A stretch of DNA of 64,000 bases. Origin: Aureimonas ureilytica DSM 18598 = NBRC 106430 (lineage in GTDB: Bacteria > Pseudomonadota > Alphaproteobacteria > Rhizobiales > Rhizobiaceae). The notes beneath the pieces are model-generated. The model did no database searches. It saw nothing but the letters and a program-made list of their open reading frames with translations, and was not told the origin of the DNA. Made by a program: the position numbers and the translations under genes. Numbering within the stretch: the stretch's first letter is position 1; every line of letters starts with the position of its first letter. Location: contig NZ_ARQE01000001.1 of the NCBI RefSeq assembly GCF_000382705.1, positions 167,551 to 231,550 of the forward strand. Reading direction: 5' to 3'. Shown piece after piece: positions 1 through 7,651 of the stretch.

Positions 1-56
1 TCCCGCCTCCGTGCGGGACCGGGGCCTGTCCCCTCGCCCGCTCGCCCCGAAAGCCC

Positions 57-725
57 ATGAATCGACTGAATTTTTCCCAGCTTTGGCGCTATGACGACGT
101 GCTCTGGCACGGCGTTCTCGTCACGCTTCTCCTGACCCTGATCGCGACCCTGGTCGGGCTCCTCATCGGCGCGGCCTGCGCCAGCGCGGCCCAAAGCCGC
201 TTTGCGCCGCTGCGCTTTCTCGTGCGCGCCTATGTCGAGATCATCCGCAACACGCCGACGCTGATCCAGATTTTCCTGATCTTCTTCGTCCTGCCCTTTG
301 CCGGGCTGCGCCTCCCGCCCGTCTATGCGGCGGCCACCGCGCTCTCGATCTATTTCGGCGCGCACGCCACCGAAATCCTGCGCTCGGGGCTCGCCTCCAT
401 CCCGCGCAGCCAGCTGGAAGCTGGCCAGTGCCTGGGGCTGACGCGCTGGGAGGTGTTTCGCCATGTCATCCTGCCGCCGGCGCTGCGCAACGTCTTTCCC
501 TCGCTGACCAGCCAGATCGTGCTTCTGTTTCTGGGCACCTCGCTCGCCTCGCAGGTCTCGGCCGAGGAGCTGTTCCACGCCGCCGGCTTCGTGGAAAGCC
601 GGACCTATCGCTCCTTCGAGGTCTATGCGCTGGTCTGCGGGATCTACCTCGCGCTCGTCCTCCTCATGAAGGGCATGTTCTTCGCGGTGGAGCGTCTCGC
701 CTTCCGCTGGCCGACCGGGCGCTGA
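57..725 (+). CDS. Polar amino acid ABC transporter permease (HisM/GlnP family), first
   Basis: A 222-residue inner-membrane permease of the polar amino acid (His/Glu/Gln/opine) ABC family, about the usual length. The N terminus has a long hydrophobic segment at about residues 20-45. The EAA-type loop that contacts the ATPase lies at about residues 115-140 (E-A-G-Q-C-L-G-L-T). The next permease starts 11 bp downstream and the ATPase and binding-protein genes follow, so all four parts of one importer are present. The upstream 56 bp show no clear promoter, so an operon start or further genes may lie left of the window. Substrate is inferred only from the neighbours (deacylases, amine oxidoreductase, RidA): probably an acylated or modified amino acid. 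Confidence 0.93.
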   Translation: MNRLNFSQLWRYDDVLWHGVLVTLLLTLIATLVGLLIGAACASAAQSRFAPLRFLVRAYVEIIRNTPTLIQIFLIFFVLPFAGLRLPPVYAAATALSIYFGAHATEILRSGLASIPRSQLEAGQCLGLTRWEVFRHVILPPALRNVFPSLTSQIVLLFLGTSLASQVSAEELFHAAGFVESRTYRSFEVYALVCGIYLALVLLMKGMFFAVERLAFRWPTGR

Positions 726-736
726 GGAGAGACGCG

Positions 737-1387
737 ATGCGTGGTTTCACCCTTCAGGACGTCCTCACCATTCTCGCCGCGCTGCGCTGGACGCTCGTTC
801 TCGTCGTCTTGAGCCTCGCCGTCGGCGCGCCCTTCGCGCTGGCTCTCGCGCTCGCCCGCACCGCCCGTGCGAAAGCCTCGCGCTGGATCGCCACGGGCTT
901 TCTCCAGATCGTGCAGGGCGTGCCCGTTCTCGGGCTCATCATGTTCTTCTATTTCGGCCTGCCGGTTCTGACGGGCATCCAGGTCTCGGCGCTCGCCTCC
1001 GTCACCGTCGCTTTCGCGCTCTATACGGCGGCGTTTCTGGGTGAAATCTGGCGCGGCGCGATCCAGGCCATCCCTTCCGCGCAATGGGAGGCCGGCGCCT
1101 GCCTCGGGCTCACCGGCTGGGAGCAGTTCCGCCATGTGATCGGCCCGCAGGCCTTCCGCTTGGCGTTGCCGGCCACGGTCGGCTTCCTCGTCCAGCTCGT
1201 CAAGAACACCTCGCTCGCCTCGATCGTCGGCTTCGTGGAACTGGCGCGCGCCGGGCAGATCGCCTCGGCCGCGACCTTCCAGCCGCTGGCCGCCTATGCC
1301 TGCGTCGCCGCGATCTACTTCGCCCTGTGCTTTCCGCTGACCCTCTGGTCGCGCTCGCTGGAGGAACGCCTCGATGGCGCTCGTTGA
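737..1387 (+). CDS. Polar amino acid ABC transporter permease, second
   Basis: A 216-residue inner-membrane permease that pairs with the permease just upstream. I chose the ATG at 737 because it follows a GAGGAGA ribosome-binding site and begins with the typical permease N terminus; the frame stays open further upstream but inside the preceding gene. The EAA loop is visible at about residues 112-135 (E-A-G-A-C-L-G-L-T). Four to five hydrophobic spans are apparent. Its end overlaps the ATPase start by 14 bp, which suggests translational coupling. Family knowledge says the two permeases form a heterodimeric pore. Confidence 0.92.
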   Translation: MRGFTLQDVLTILAALRWTLVLVVLSLAVGAPFALALALARTARAKASRWIATGFLQIVQGVPVLGLIMFFYFGLPVLTGIQVSALASVTVAFALYTAAFLGEIWRGAIQAIPSAQWEAGACLGLTGWEQFRHVIGPQAFRLALPATVGFLVQLVKNTSLASIVGFVELARAGQIASAATFQPLAAYACVAAIYFALCFPLTLWSRSLEERLDGAR

Positions 1388-2108
1388 CATCACCGACGTC
1401 CGCAAGACCTTCGGCAAGCTCGAAGTCCTGAAGGGCGTCACCCTGCCGATCGAGAAGGGCGAGATCGTCACGATCATCGGCCGCTCGGGCTCGGGCAAGT
1501 CCACGCTTCTGCGCTGCATCAACGGGCTGGAGGCGATCGACAGCGGCGAAATCCGCATCGAGGGCGAACTGGTCCACGCACCGACGACGGACCTGCGCAA
1601 GCTGCGCCAGCGCGTCGGCATCGTGTTTCAGCAGTTCAACCTCTTTCCGCATTTGAGCGTCGAAAAGAACATCACGCTCGCCCCCGGTCTGCGCGGGCGC
1701 GTCGCCAAGGGCGAGCCGGCGCGCGAGCTGGCGCGGCGGGTGCTCGCCCAAGTCGGCCTGGAAGCCAAGATCGACAGCTATCCCGCGCAGCTTTCGGGCG
1801 GCCAGCAGCAGCGCGTCGCCATCGCCCGGTGCCTCGCCATGGAGCCGCATCTGATGCTCTTCGACGAGGTGACCTCCGCACTGGACCCGGAACTCGTCGG
1901 CGAGGTGCTCAAGGTCATGGAAGACCTCGCCCGGCAGGGCATGACCATGATCCTCGTCACGCACGAGATGAACTTCGCCCGCAACGTCGCCTCGCAGATC
2001 GTCTTCATGCACGAGGGCCGCGTCTGGGAGCACGGCACGCCGGCCGACATCTTCGCCGGCCCGAAAACACCCGAGCTCGCCAGCTTCATCGGCGCCTCGC
2101 AGCACTGA
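1374..2108 (+). CDS. Polar amino acid ABC transporter ATP-binding protein (GlnQ/HisP type)
   Basis: A 244-residue ABC ATPase, the usual size for this family. The Walker A motif GRSGSGKST is near residue 40, the Q-loop FQQFNLFPH near 85, the ABC signature LSGGQQQR near 141, Walker B LMLFDEVTSALDP near 162-174 and the switch histidine VTHEM near 197. The FQQFNLFPH Q-loop and the DEVTSALDP sequence are characteristic of amino-acid importers. It overlaps the upstream permease and is followed 34 bp later by the binding-protein gene. It powers uptake by the adjacent permease pair. Confidence 0.95.
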   Translation: MALVDITDVRKTFGKLEVLKGVTLPIEKGEIVTIIGRSGSGKSTLLRCINGLEAIDSGEIRIEGELVHAPTTDLRKLRQRVGIVFQQFNLFPHLSVEKNITLAPGLRGRVAKGEPARELARRVLAQVGLEAKIDSYPAQLSGGQQQRVAIARCLAMEPHLMLFDEVTSALDPELVGEVLKVMEDLARQGMTMILVTHEMNFARNVASQIVFMHEGRVWEHGTPADIFAGPKTPELASFIGASQH

Positions 2109-2142
2109 TCCCCCTTTCCCTTCCCCTCAAAGGACTGACCCC

Positions 2143-2925
2143 ATGCGCGCTTTCCGCACTCTTCTCGCCGCCTCGGCCTTTGCGCTCGCCCTTCTTCCCG
2201 CCGGCGCGGCCTTCGCCGACAAGCTCCAGGACGTTCTGTCCGCCGGCACGCTGCGCATCGGCGTTCTCGCCGATTCCGCGCCCTGGGGCTTCAAGGACGG
2301 GTCGGGCGAGTTGACCGGATTCGACGTGGAACTCGCCAAGCTCATGGCCGCCGACATGGGCGTCAAGCTCGAGATCGTGGAAGTCACCGGCCCGAGCCGC
2401 ATCCCGAGCCTCCTGTCCGACAAGATCGACGTGCTCATCGCCGCCGCCGGCGCGACGCCGGAGCGCGCGCAGCAGGTCATGTTCTCGCAGCCCTATGTCG
2501 CCGTGCAGCTCGGCGTCTATGGCAAGGGCGACGCGCCGGCCTTCGAGAAGCCGGACGATCTGGCGGGCCATTCCATCGCGGTGGCCAAGGGCTCGACGCT
2601 CGACGTCTGGCTGACCGACAATGCCAAGGGCGCCAATATCGTCCGCTTCGAGGACGCCCCGAGCGCCATCGCCGCCTTCCGCGCCGGCCAGGTCGAGATG
2701 TTCGCCGAAAACAGCGCCATCGCGCTGAACGTCTCGGGCGCCGATGCCGGCGTTTCCCTGAAATTCGCCATTCGCCAGTCCCCCGCCCATGCGGCGGTCG
2801 CGCAGGGCGAGCAGAACCTCCTGAACTGGATCAACACCGACCTCTTCTACAACCGCATGAACGGCAAGCTGCAGACGCTGCAGATGAAGTGGTTCAAGGA
2901 AGCCGCGCCGCTGCCGACGCTCTGA
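2143..2925 (+). CDS. Periplasmic amino acid-binding protein (SBP family 3)
   Basis: A 260-residue periplasmic solute-binding protein. A Sec signal peptide covers residues 1-25, with a hydrophobic core followed by the cleavage-like A-F-A-D. The mature part opens with the family 3 pattern T-L-R-I-G-V and a P-W-G-F-K motif, then G-E-L-T-G-F-D-V-E-L-A-K. The R-I-P-S-L-L-S-D-K-I-D stretch is the usual ligand-contacting segment. It is the last component of the importer, 34 bp after the ATPase and preceded by AAAGGA. Family 3 proteins bind amino acids or opines; the ligand cannot be told from sequence alone. Confidence 0.93.
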   Translation: MRAFRTLLAASAFALALLPAGAAFADKLQDVLSAGTLRIGVLADSAPWGFKDGSGELTGFDVELAKLMAADMGVKLEIVEVTGPSRIPSLLSDKIDVLIAAAGATPERAQQVMFSQPYVAVQLGVYGKGDAPAFEKPDDLAGHSIAVAKGSTLDVWLTDNAKGANIVRFEDAPSAIAAFRAGQVEMFAENSAIALNVSGADAGVSLKFAIRQSPAHAAVAQGEQNLLNWINTDLFYNRMNGKLQTLQMKWFKEAAPLPTL

Positions 2926-2971
2926 GCAGCCCCACACGCTTTCTCTCCCCAAAACACGAAGAGACGAACCC

Positions 2972-3316
2972 ATGATCCAGCGTTTTCAGAAGGGCCCGCG
3001 CATGTCGCAGGCCGTCGCCTATGGCGGCATGGTGCATATCGCCGGCCAGGTGGCCGACACCCGTAAGGGCACGATCGAGGTGCAGACGCGCGAAGTGCTC
3101 GCCAAGATCGAGGCGCTTCTGGCGGCAGCGGGCACCGACAAGTCCAGGCTCGTCGCGGTCAATGTCTTCCTGCCCCACATCACCGATTTCGACGCGATGA
3201 ACGTCATCTATGACGCTTGGGTCGATCAGAGCGAGCCGCCGGCGCGCGCCTGCACGGAAGCCCGGCTCGCCGATCCCGACCTGCGCGTCGAGATGACCGC
3301 GATCGCAGCTCTCTGA
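2972..3316 (+). CDS. RidA/YjgF-family enamine/imine deaminase
   Basis: A 114-residue RidA-family protein. Family members form trimers that hydrolyse reactive enamines and imines released by PLP or FAD enzymes. Visible features are the G-G-M-V-H-I-A-G-Q-V core near residue 17-27 and the C-terminal family pattern with R-A-C-T-E-A-R-L near residue 92-99, where R92 would be the conserved arginine that binds the substrate carboxylate. The usual P-x-R-A-C reads P-A-R-A-C. It lies 46 bp after the binding-protein gene in the same direction. With a DadA-like oxidoreductase nearby, it may process the imine formed by amine oxidation; that is an inference. Confidence 0.9.
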   Translation: MIQRFQKGPRMSQAVAYGGMVHIAGQVADTRKGTIEVQTREVLAKIEALLAAAGTDKSRLVAVNVFLPHITDFDAMNVIYDAWVDQSEPPARACTEARLADPDLRVEMTAIAAL

Positions 3317-3368
3317 CCCCCTCTTTCGGCCGGGCGGGCGCGGCGCGCGCTCCCAGGCGGAGGCACCC

Positions 3369-4385
3369 ATGCACACCGGTCTTTTTCATTCGATCGATTT
3401 CGAGCGGGACGGCAAGCACCTGTCCCATCTCGGCATTCCCTTTTCGGTCGATCGCTCGCCCTATTATCAGGTCAAAATCCCGATCTGCCGCATCCGCAAC
3501 GGGTCCGGCCCGCGCGTTCTTCTCATGGCCGGCAACCATGGCGACGAGTACGAAGGCGAAATCTGCCTGACGCGGCTCGTGCGCCGGATCGAGCCCGATA
3601 TGATCCGGGGCGAACTGACGATCCTGCCCTTCGCCAACCATCCGGCCGTCATGGCCGCGCGCCGTCGCTCGCCGCTGGACGAGGGCAATCTCAACCGCGC
3701 CTTCCCCGGAGACCCCTCGGGCACGCCGACCTTCCGCATGGCGCATTTCCTGGAAAGCGAGCTCTTCCCCCGGCACGACGTCGTGGTGGACCTTCATTCG
3801 GGCGGCACCTCCATGGAGCATCTGCCCTGCGCCCTGATCGAGCGGCAAGGCCCCCCTGAGCGCTTCGCCCGCGCCTTGGACCTCATGAAAGCCATGGGCC
3901 TCGCCTATGGCTTCGTCGCCGAGAACGGCGCGAGCGCGCCGACCTCCATGGCCGGCGCGGCGCGGGCCGGGGCGATCGGCCTGTCGGGCGAGTTCGGCGG
4001 CGGGGGCACGGCGACGCGCGACAGCGTGCGGGGCACCGAGCGCGCGCTCGACAATCTCCTGTTGAAACTCGGCATGGTGGAGACGCCGCCCTTCGGCACC
4101 GACCCGAGCGCCTTCGAGACCATGACGATCCTTGCGCTGGAGAGCCACGAGCAGGCGATCTTCGCCACGCATCGCGGCTGGTTCGAGCCCGCTGTGGCAC
4201 TTGGCGACCGGGTGGAGGCGGGCGATCTCGCCGGCTGGTATCATGATTTCGAGCGCATCGACCGGCCGGAAGAGGAGCTGCGCTTCCAGCGCGGCGGCAT
4301 CGTCCTGTCGCGCCGGCTCCACACCGATTGCCGATCGGGCGATTGTCTGATCCAAGTGGCCCGCATCGTCGGCGAGGCCGGCTAA
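3369..4385 (+). CDS. Zinc-dependent N-acyl deacylase (succinylglutamate desuccinylase/aspartoacylase family, DoeB-like)
   Basis: A 338-residue member of the AstE/aspartoacylase zinc carboxypeptidase-like family. The zinc-binding H-x-x-E is present as G-N-H-G-D-E-Y-E-G-E near residues 56-65, and the third ligand in V-V-D-L-H-S-G-G near residue 141-148. This size and the motif spacing fit the subgroup containing DoeB, which removes acetyl from N-alpha-acetyl-diaminobutyrate in ectoine breakdown. The other ectoine genes (doeA hydrolase, eutC cyclodeaminase) are not visible here, so ectoine itself is unlikely to be the whole story. It lies 52 bp after ridA and 15 bp before the LacI regulator, probably in one operon. 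Likely role: cytoplasmic removal of an N-acyl group from the imported compound. Confidence 0.85.
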   Translation: MHTGLFHSIDFERDGKHLSHLGIPFSVDRSPYYQVKIPICRIRNGSGPRVLLMAGNHGDEYEGEICLTRLVRRIEPDMIRGELTILPFANHPAVMAARRRSPLDEGNLNRAFPGDPSGTPTFRMAHFLESELFPRHDVVVDLHSGGTSMEHLPCALIERQGPPERFARALDLMKAMGLAYGFVAENGASAPTSMAGAARAGAIGLSGEFGGGGTATRDSVRGTERALDNLLLKLGMVETPPFGTDPSAFETMTILALESHEQAIFATHRGWFEPAVALGDRVEAGDLAGWYHDFERIDRPEEELRFQRGGIVLSRRLHTDCRSGDCLIQVARIVGEAG

Positions 4386-4400
4386 GGTTTCAACGAGGAC

Positions 4401-5528
4401 GTGCGATCCTTCATGACGGACGGGGCAAGGACTGCGACGGACCAGCGGGAGGCTCCGCCCCTCCCCACCTATGACGAGGTCGTTCGCGTTCGCCCCGCCG
4501 CCAAACCCGCGCCGACGAAACGCCACGCCGCGCTGATCGCCCGCCCGCCGCGCATCGAGGATGTCGCGCGCGAGGCGGGCGTTTCGCCCATCACCGTCTC
4601 GCGCGCGCTCCGCTCGCCCGGCCTCGTTTCGCCCGCGACGCTGGAGCGCGTGCGGGCCGTCGTGGAAAAGACGGGCTATGTCTCCAACCCGCACGCTTCG
4701 GCCCTGCGCTCGGGCCGCTCCAGCGTGGTCGCCGCCTTCGTCTCCAACCTTGTCAGCCAGCAATATCACGAGGCGGCCGATGCCTGCGGCGAGGTGCTGG
4801 AAGCGGCGGGCTATCAGCTGATGATCGGCCAGACCTCCTATTCCTACGCGCGCGAAACGGCGGCGGTGCATTCGCTGCGCGCGTTGAAGCCCGCAGCCGT
4901 CTTCTTCACCGGCGTCGTGGAACTGGAGGACAACCGGCAATTCCTGCGCGAACTCGGCGTGCCCGTGGTGGAAAGCTGGGCCTTCCCGCGCGATCCCATC
5001 GACATGCTGGTCGGCATTTCCAACACGGATGGCGGGCGCATGGCGGCCGAGCATCTCGTCTCGCGCGGGCGTGGCCGCCTCGCCTTTGTCGGGCGCAGCG
5101 GCGGGCGCGGGCGGCTGCGGCTGAAGGGCTTCGAGGCGCGGGCACGCGAACTCGGCGCGGAGGTCGTCGTCATCCGCGAGGTCGAGCATGTCCGCTCCAT
5201 GTCGGAGGGGCACGTCGTCCTGCGCGAACTCGTGGCCTCCGACGCGAAGGCCGACGCCGTGTTCTTCGCCAACGACCTCCTGGCCATCGGCGCGCTTCTG
5301 GAAGCCCGCCGCCTCGGGCTCACCGTGCCCGACGATCTCGCGATCCTCGGCATGGGCGACAGCGAATTCGCCGCCCAGATGACGCCCTCCCTCTCCACCA
5401 TCGCCATCGACGGCGCCGCCATCGGGCGGCGCGCGGGCGAGCTTCTGGCCGGGCGCCTGCTGGAGCGCTCCGGCCCGGCAATCTCGGAACACGTCCCCCT
5501 GCGGCTGGTGATCAGGGACAGCACGTAG
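4401..5528 (+). CDS. LacI-family transcriptional regulator
   Basis: A LacI/GalR-type repressor of up to 375 residues. The helix-turn-helix lies unusually late, at about residues 50-75 (I-E-D-V-A-R-E-A-G-V-S-P-I-T-V-S-R-A-L), because the open frame carries about 48 extra N-terminal residues. The hinge helix N-P-H-A-S-A-L-R-S-G-R-S follows, then a periplasmic-binding-like effector domain. The start is uncertain: GTG at 4401 and ATG at 4413 both lack an ideally spaced Shine-Dalgarno. It is the last gene of the transporter-deacylase run and may control that operon and the divergent or downstream catabolic genes; no operator was proven. Confidence 0.9.
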   Translation: MRSFMTDGARTATDQREAPPLPTYDEVVRVRPAAKPAPTKRHAALIARPPRIEDVAREAGVSPITVSRALRSPGLVSPATLERVRAVVEKTGYVSNPHASALRSGRSSVVAAFVSNLVSQQYHEAADACGEVLEAAGYQLMIGQTSYSYARETAAVHSLRALKPAAVFFTGVVELEDNRQFLRELGVPVVESWAFPRDPIDMLVGISNTDGGRMAAEHLVSRGRGRLAFVGRSGGRGRLRLKGFEARARELGAEVVVIREVEHVRSMSEGHVVLRELVASDAKADAVFFANDLLAIGALLEARRLGLTVPDDLAILGMGDSEFAAQMTPSLSTIAIDGAAIGRRAGELLAGRLLERSGPAISEHVPLRLVIRDST

Positions 5529-6013
5529 AGCCCGCTCGCGCCTGATGTCCCCGTGCCGAAAGCGACCCGACAATCGCAATATCCTGCTCGGGCCCGGTGG
5601 AAATCGGTGATCCACCCGGCCATTTCGGCACTACCGTCGGCGCGTCGCCCTCCCCCTTTTTCCCGAAGGACCCGCGCGCATGACGAGTTTGCGTCCGAAC
5701 GACCCGATGTCGGCCCATGATCTCGGCATCAGGAACAAGGTCCGGGTGAACAGGGGCCACGAGCCGGCCACCCCCGACCATGGCCATCCCAAGATCGAGG
5801 ACATCGGCGGCCTGCCGGGCGTCGTCGGGCTCTGAGAGGACCCGTCTCGCCCTGTCGTCCTGTGCGCCACAGCCGCCGGACGCTCGAAGCCATTGGGCTC
5901 CGCCGGAGGGCGCGGGGCCGAGCCGATACGGTGCGGGGTCTGCTCTCGCGTCCCGCCTTTTACCCTCGCGAGGCCGCGCCGGCGGCCTCCCATCCTTTCG
6001 AAAGAGGTCCGTC
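5529..6013. other. Intergenic region with hairpins and one small ORF
   Basis: This 485-bp gap separates the LacI gene from the FAD oxidoreductase. It contains a 9-bp inverted repeat GTGCCGAAA (5553-5561) and TTTCGGCAC (5623-5631). Nested within it is a shorter hairpin around GGTGGA (5596-5601) and TCCACC (5611-5616), which extends to a 10-bp stem with one mismatch. These may be a terminator-like structure or part of an operator. A 51-codon ORF with a good ribosome-binding site follows (listed separately). The rest shows no recognisable feature apart from the AAAGAGG ribosome-binding site of the next gene at 6001-6007. Confidence 0.5.
5681..5836 (+). CDS. Hypothetical 51-residue ORF
   Basis: A short frame starting at ATG 5681, preceded by GAAGGA at a 9-nt distance, and ending in TGA. 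The product would be hydrophilic, with no signal peptide or membrane span, containing the run H-D-L-G-I-R-N-K-V-R-V-N-R-G-H-E-P and a C terminus rich in glycine and proline. I do not recognise a family. It could be a real small protein, the remnant of a larger gene or chance coding in GC-rich DNA. The ribosome-binding site is the only positive evidence. Confidence 0.3.
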
Positions 6014-7348
6014 ATGCGCATCCACGTGAACCGCGTCGAGGACAGTCCCGCCTTTCCGCAAAGGGTCGATGTGGTGGTGATCGGCGCGGGCATCGTCGGC
6101 GCGTCCACCGCCTATGAACTGGCGCGCAAGGGTCTTGCCGTCGCGCTTCTCGAAAAGGGCATCGTCGCCGGCGAACAGTCCGGCCGCAACTGGGGCTGGG
6201 TGCGCCAGCAGAACCGCGCCCTGCACGAACTGCCGCTCGCCATGTACAGCCTGCGGCGCTGGGGCGAGCTGGGCGGGGAGATCGGCGCCGATCTCGGCTT
6301 TCGCCGCACCGGCTGCCTGTATGTCACCAAGGACGAGGCAGAGCTGGCGCGCTGGGAAGCCTGGAACGCCAAGGCCCGCGCCATGGGGTTCCGCAATGTG
6401 AGTCTGACGCAGGCCGAGGCGCGCGAGCGCATGAAAGGCAGCACCACGCCCTGGATCGGCGGGCTCTGGTCGCCCACCGACGGGCGCGGCGAGCCGGGCA
6501 TGGCGGCCCCCGCCATCGTGGAGGGCGCCAAGGCGCTCGGCGTGTCCCTTCACCAGAACTGCGCCGTGCGCGGGCTCGACATCGCCAACGGGCAGGTGAA
6601 GGGCGTGTGGACCGAGCGCGGGCTGATCCGCGCGGACGCGGCGGTTCTGGCGGGCGGCGCCTGGAGTTCGCGCTTCCTGCGCCGGCATGGCATCGACCTG
6701 CCCGTCGCCAATATCGAGGGCACCGCCCTGCGCACGACGCCGGCCCCGGAGGTGGTGGAGGCCGGCTGCGTGACGGGCGCGGGCTACGCGCTGCGCCGGC
6801 GGCTCGACGGCGGCTACACGATCTCCGTGCCGGGGCACGGCGTCGTCAATCTCGCGCCGCAGGGCATCCGCTATGCCGCGAAATTCCGCGAGATGATGAA
6901 GGCCAAGATCGGCAAGAAGATCCAGTATCGGCTCAACGGCCAGTTCTTCAGCGGACCCGACGCCTGGGGCGGCTGGGACTTCGACAAGACCTCGCCCTTC
7001 GAGCGGATGCGCATCCTCGACCCCGCCCCGCAGCAGGCGCTGGTGGACGAGGCGATCCGCGCCCTCGTCGCCGACTTCCCGGTCTTCTCGGGCATCGGCG
7101 TGGCGGGCGCCTGGGCGGGGCTCATCGACACCTCGCCCGACCTCGTGCCCGTGGTCGGCAATCCGGACGCGGTGCGGGGCCTGACGATCGCCACCGGCTT
7201 CAGCGGCCACGGCTTCGCGCTCGGCCCCGGCGCGGGCCGGCTGGCGAGCGAGCTGGCGACCAACGAAACGCCCTTCGTCGAGATCGACGCCTACCGCACC
7301 GACCGCTTCACGGACGGCTCGGCGATCAGGCGGCCCGAGATGATGTAG
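6014..7348 (+). CDS. FAD-dependent amino acid/amine oxidoreductase (DadA/DAO family)
   Basis: A 444-residue flavoprotein of the D-amino-acid oxidase (DAO) fold. The N-terminal dinucleotide-binding motif G-A-G-I-V-G-A-S-T-A-Y-E-L-A lies at about residues 22-35, followed by the acidic L-L-E-K. The C-terminal FAD-binding segment (T-G-F-S-G-H-G-F-A-L-G-P-G-A-G) is near residues 395-410. The frame is open further upstream, but ATG 6014 has a well placed AAAGAGG and starts just before the FAD domain. Family members oxidise D-amino acids, sarcosine-like N-alkyl amino acids or polyamine derivatives to imines. With RidA, aldehyde dehydrogenases and two deacylases close by it is probably the oxidative step of the local pathway; the exact substrate is unknown. 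Confidence 0.9.
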   Translation: MRIHVNRVEDSPAFPQRVDVVVIGAGIVGASTAYELARKGLAVALLEKGIVAGEQSGRNWGWVRQQNRALHELPLAMYSLRRWGELGGEIGADLGFRRTGCLYVTKDEAELARWEAWNAKARAMGFRNVSLTQAEARERMKGSTTPWIGGLWSPTDGRGEPGMAAPAIVEGAKALGVSLHQNCAVRGLDIANGQVKGVWTERGLIRADAAVLAGGAWSSRFLRRHGIDLPVANIEGTALRTTPAPEVVEAGCVTGAGYALRRRLDGGYTISVPGHGVVNLAPQGIRYAAKFREMMKAKIGKKIQYRLNGQFFSGPDAWGGWDFDKTSPFERMRILDPAPQQALVDEAIRALVADFPVFSGIGVAGAWAGLIDTSPDLVPVVGNPDAVRGLTIATGFSGHGFALGPGAGRLASELATNETPFVEIDAYRTDRFTDGSAIRRPEMM

Positions 7349-7392
7349 CGCGCTGCGGAAGGGACGGCGGGCGGGCGCAGGCCGCGATCGTC

Positions 7393-7599
7393 TCCGTCGA
7401 CCCTGTCCGACGGGAACATCGCGCCCATCGGGCAGGAGCCCGGCGTCAGGCCCTTGGCGAACGTCATGAGGGCCGGCACGAAGCCCTCGCCCGCGAACAG
7501 CGAGCCGGTGCGCCCGAAGCCGGTGATGACGTCGTCGGTGACGAACAGATGTCGAGGACGCGGATCGAGCCGCAATACCTCGGAAACGGCGACGCGCGC
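7393..7599 (-). pseudogene. Remnant of a class III (omega-type) aminotransferase
   Basis: A minus-strand segment of about 65 codons reads as the centre of a class III PLP aminotransferase. It contains T-D-D-V-I-T-G-F-G-R-T-G (7545-7504; family form D-E-V-I-T-G-F-G-R-T-G), then L-M-T-F-A-K-G-L-T with the PLP-binding lysine codon at 7453-7455, then P-M-G-A-M-F-x-S-D-R-V. Upstream, A-V-S-E-V-L-R-L fits the preceding helix, but homology is lost after about 7600 and before 7393, so the roughly 430-residue gene is truncated at both ends. It lies downstream of, and in the same direction as, the aldehyde dehydrogenase at 7652-9115. It looks like a decayed last gene of that operon. Confidence 0.75.
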
Positions 7600-7651
7600 G
7601 GCGGGTCGGCGGAGCGCCCGGCCGGGCGCCCCGCGCGGGGTGGAGGGAGGA

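Noticed and set aside
3369-4385. Assignment of the first cluster as ectoine degradation
   Set aside because: The DoeB-like deacylase fits, but the ectoine hydrolase and cyclodeaminase genes are not present and the remaining genes do not match the known operon.
3204-5615. An 803-codon minus-strand frame opposite the deacylase and LacI genes
   Set aside because: Composition (Arg, Ala, Gly, His) and absence of motifs mark it as a shadow frame; both plus-strand genes have clear families.
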